DNA from: DAIOGN01 sp036745245
Lineage (GTDB): Bacteria > Zixibacteria > MSB-5A5 > JAUVRN01
NCBI GenBank assembly: GCA_036745245.1
Contig: DAIOGN010000096.1
Span: forward strand, 1-13,850
Length of the DNA: 13,850 bases
Direction of reading: 5' to 3'
Every line of letters begins with the position of its first letter. Position 1 is the stretch's first letter. Position numbers and translations under genes: made by a program. The notes under the pieces are model-generated. The model was not told the origin of the DNA. It did not search any database and saw nothing but the letters and a program-made list of their open reading frames with translations. Positions 12,099-13,850 of this stretch are shown here, in pieces.

Positions 12099-12692
12099 AT
12101 GCGGACTTCGATTTTCAAAGCAGCGCGCACTCTGGCGGCAGGGTGTGCGCTGTTGTTCTTCGCGGGGTGCGGAGAACAACCCACGTCGCCCGACCTGTCC
12201 ATGGCAGACGGTCCGAGCGCCACATCAAGTCAGAATCCGTTCGGCGAACTTCGTCTGTGCCCCAGGGGCACATTCGAAGGTCTGTGGATCAAAGATGACG
12301 GGTTCGAAGACCGCGGACACATGGAAGCCGCCTGGGTCAATTCCAAGGGCGACACGCTGGGGATGCTCTCTGGCGAGTTCGGTCCCGATCCCGCGGATGG
12401 GTCACTGCGCTGGCGGGCCACGGTGAGCGGAGTCACTCTGACCGTGGTACTGTACGAGCTGTCAGGCACGTTCGTTTACACCGATCTTCGCATGTGTCCG
12501 CTGTGCGGCACGGGGCAGGGCGAACTTTCGGGAAGCTGGCGCGAGGTGCGCACGGGTCGACGGGGACGCCTGATGGGCGAGTGGGGTGACATCTTCCTCC
12601 CCTTTGCCGAACGCAACATGCCGCTTTCAGGCCGCTGGAGCGTGGCGTGCAGACGGTCGGGTACTGTGGAATTCCAGGAGAGGCCGGACTAG
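12099..12692 (+). CDS. Lipoprotein paralogous to the C-terminal domain of the preceding gene
   Basis: The protein has 197 residues from ATG 12099; a GTG at 12066 is in frame but would put 11 extra residues before a standard lipoprotein signal, and neither has a strong ribosome binding site. Residues 1-23 are the signal (SIFKAARTLAAGCALLFFAG) with lipobox FAGC and acylated Cys24. After a short polar linker, residues about 53-185 align end to end with residues 203-336 of the upstream protein: CPRG at 54-57 (Cys54), GMLSGEF, SGT, MCPLC (Cys133, Cys136), GELSGSW, GRLMGEW, and WSVAC (Cys184). The spacing between cysteines differs from the neighbour by only one or two residues. It lacks the neighbour's N-terminal domain. 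The gene sits 41 bp downstream on the same strand, so co-expression is likely and the two may act together. The short tail after Cys184 is basic, then acidic. Function unknown. Confidence 0.85.
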   Translation: MRTSIFKAARTLAAGCALLFFAGCGEQPTSPDLSMADGPSATSSQNPFGELRLCPRGTFEGLWIKDDGFEDRGHMEAAWVNSKGDTLGMLSGEFGPDPADGSLRWRATVSGVTLTVVLYELSGTFVYTDLRMCPLCGTGQGELSGSWREVRTGRRGRLMGEWGDIFLPFAERNMPLSGRWSVACRRSGTVEFQERPD

Positions 12693-12735
12693 GCCGTCGG
12701 GCCGCTTCAGCCCGCGGGAACCGCTTCGTCGAAAT

Positions 12736-13850
12736 CTAGTCGGAGCGGGCGAGAATAAACGTACCTACGGCCAGTCCGGCTGTACCTATTCCCACCAGAA
12801 CGCCCAGGGGCAGCATCATGTCCGCGGGTGAAAACCCGCGCCAGATCGCTCCCTCCATGGCCAGCACGCTCCACTTCACCGCCGAGATGCTTCCCAGCTT
12901 GAACATCCATGAAGGCATCATGAAAAGGGGCACCATGCCGCCGCCGGTCATCGACATCACCAAGAGAATCGCCCAGCCTGCCCCCGCCACCGCCTGCTCG
13001 GTGCGGCCCAGAACAGAGATGAACATCATGAGCCCCACGAAACAGTAGGCGGCGCAGGCCACCGACAACAAAAGCCCCGGCCACGATGTAACACGCACGC
13101 CGAAGACGAGTATGCCAATACCCAAAAGCAGTGCGCTGGCCGACACGGCCGCGATGAAACACGCAAGGCCCTTGCCGGCGAGGATCTGAAAGCGGCTGAT
13201 CGGTGCCAGTCGCAGGCGCAGCAACGTTCCGTTGCGACGTTCCACCACCAGCCCCACCGCAAAAGCGGCTGCCACTCCGATGAGCGCCCACTGCAGCGAC
13301 TGGGGAAAGGTGATTTCCCAGCTCGACTTGGGCGCCGCCTGCGCCACGGTGATCTGTTCCACTTTGATGTTGGGCTGTGCAAACGGCGACTGCGCGCCCA
13401 TGCCGGTGGAGTCACCCTGCGCTTGCGCTGTGTCAACCGATGCCAGAAACACATCGAGGTTTTCGAGCAGCCTGCCCACACGCTCGCGCTCGGGATCCGA
13501 CTCGATGGTGGTGCTGTCCAGCTGGCCCAGCTGTTCCTGAATCATCGACCGCATGTCGTTGGGTCGGGCCATCTGGTCGGCCACGAGCGAAAAGTACGCC
13601 TGGTTCACCAGTCCCTCGAGATACCCCGCTTCCGTCTTGCGAGCGGGATCGATACCGATCTCGATGGCTGGCTTGCCGGGTCCGAAGAAACCCATGCCAC
13701 CACTCGCTGTATCGATGAAGTGTACGAAGGCTGTTTTCTTGCCACGTGCCACCAGCGAACGCGCCGAATCGAGCGGCATGTCGTCGAGTGTTACCGCATC
13801 CGCTTTGTCCAGGGCCGCCCTGACCTTCGCCACCGCGGTGGCGTCGCCGG
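12736..13850 (-). CDS. ABC-2 type transporter permease (5' end outside window)
   Basis: The frame is open to the right edge, so the start and first membrane helix lie beyond it; a GTG at 13833 is in frame but falls inside the domain. About 370 residues are visible. Counting from codon 13833, residues 1-165 are the large extracytoplasmic domain typical of ABC-2 exporters of the ABC2_membrane_3 kind, with a charged helical stretch near 95-135. Five membrane segments follow at about 179-196, 222-245, 252-273, 281-305 and 343-362. The loop after the first of them has the family signature VVERRNGTLLRLRLAPISRFQILAGK (198-221 core: ERRxGTLxRLRLxPxxRxxxLxGK). Such permeases pair with an ATPase to export lipids, polymers, peptides or drugs; the ATPase is presumably encoded just off the right edge. 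The substrate cannot be inferred. It is convergent with the lipoprotein genes, with 43 bp between the stops. Confidence 0.92.
   Translation of the reverse strand, partial: GDATAVAKVRAALDKADAVTLDDMPLDSARSLVARGKKTAFVHFIDTASGGMGFFGPGKPAIEIGIDPARKTEAGYLEGLVNQAYFSLVADQMARPNDMRSMIQEQLGQLDSTTIESDPERERVGRLLENLDVFLASVDTAQAQGDSTGMGAQSPFAQPNIKVEQITVAQAAPKSSWEITFPQSLQWALIGVAAAFAVGLVVERRNGTLLRLRLAPISRFQILAGKGLACFIAAVSASALLLGIGILVFGVRVTSWPGLLLSVACAAYCFVGLMMFISVLGRTEQAVAGAGWAILLVMSMTGGGMVPLFMMPSWMFKLGSISAVKWSVLAMEGAIWRGFSPADMMLPLGVLVGIGTAGLAVGTFILARSD

Noticed and set aside
12693..12735. Short hairpin CGGGC/GCCCG between the convergent lipoprotein and ABC permease genes, considered as terminator
   Set aside because: Only 5 bp of stem with a 7-nt loop and no T-run on either strand.

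Overview
The window is GC-rich and gene-dense. It suggests a Gram-negative, probably uncultured member of the FCB-related candidate phyla (Eisenbacteria, Zixibacteria or Latescibacteria type). This is an inference from the mix of proteins: an AlgE-like outer-membrane barrel, a secreted protein ending in a T9SS/FlgD-like sorting domain (NYPNPFN motif), a secreted protein ending in a dockerin with NYVFKGG repeats, and several lipobox lipoproteins. No rRNA or other phylogenetic marker is present, so the lineage is not proven.

Region 1 (1-8180, + strand) is a tightly packed five-gene unit whose promoter lies off the left edge. It has two paralogous APH-fold phosphotransferases (the first lacking its 5' end), joined by an ATGA overlap. 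A DUF5666-like/AlgE-like outer-membrane protein overlaps the second kinase by 13 bp. A six-module secreted protein with a T9SS-type C-terminus follows through a GTGA overlap. Last comes a second six-module secreted protein with a dockerin C-terminus. Three successive overlaps point to translational coupling. The combination of cytoplasmic small-molecule or sugar kinases, an outer-membrane export barrel and two modular surface proteins looks like a cell-envelope or extracellular-matrix system, but the substrate cannot be read from sequence.

Region 2 (8181-10805) holds a small minus-strand lipoprotein gene. Then comes a plus-strand DNA-alkylation repair pair: an AdaA-like methylphosphotriester sensor/regulator overlapping an Ogt-type O6-alkylguanine methyltransferase, together a split Ada. 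A two-copy 9-bp direct repeat lies just upstream of adaA and is a candidate operator. A strong stem-loop at 10114-10141 ends the minus-strand gene for an unknown four-helix membrane protein and probably also the repair operon.

Region 3 (10806-13850) starts with an intergenic promoter region. Two plus-strand lipoprotein genes follow, sharing a homologous C-terminal domain with a conserved four-cysteine pattern (CP[HR]G, CxxC, WxxxC or WxxC). On the minus strand, an ABC-2 type exporter permease runs off the right edge.
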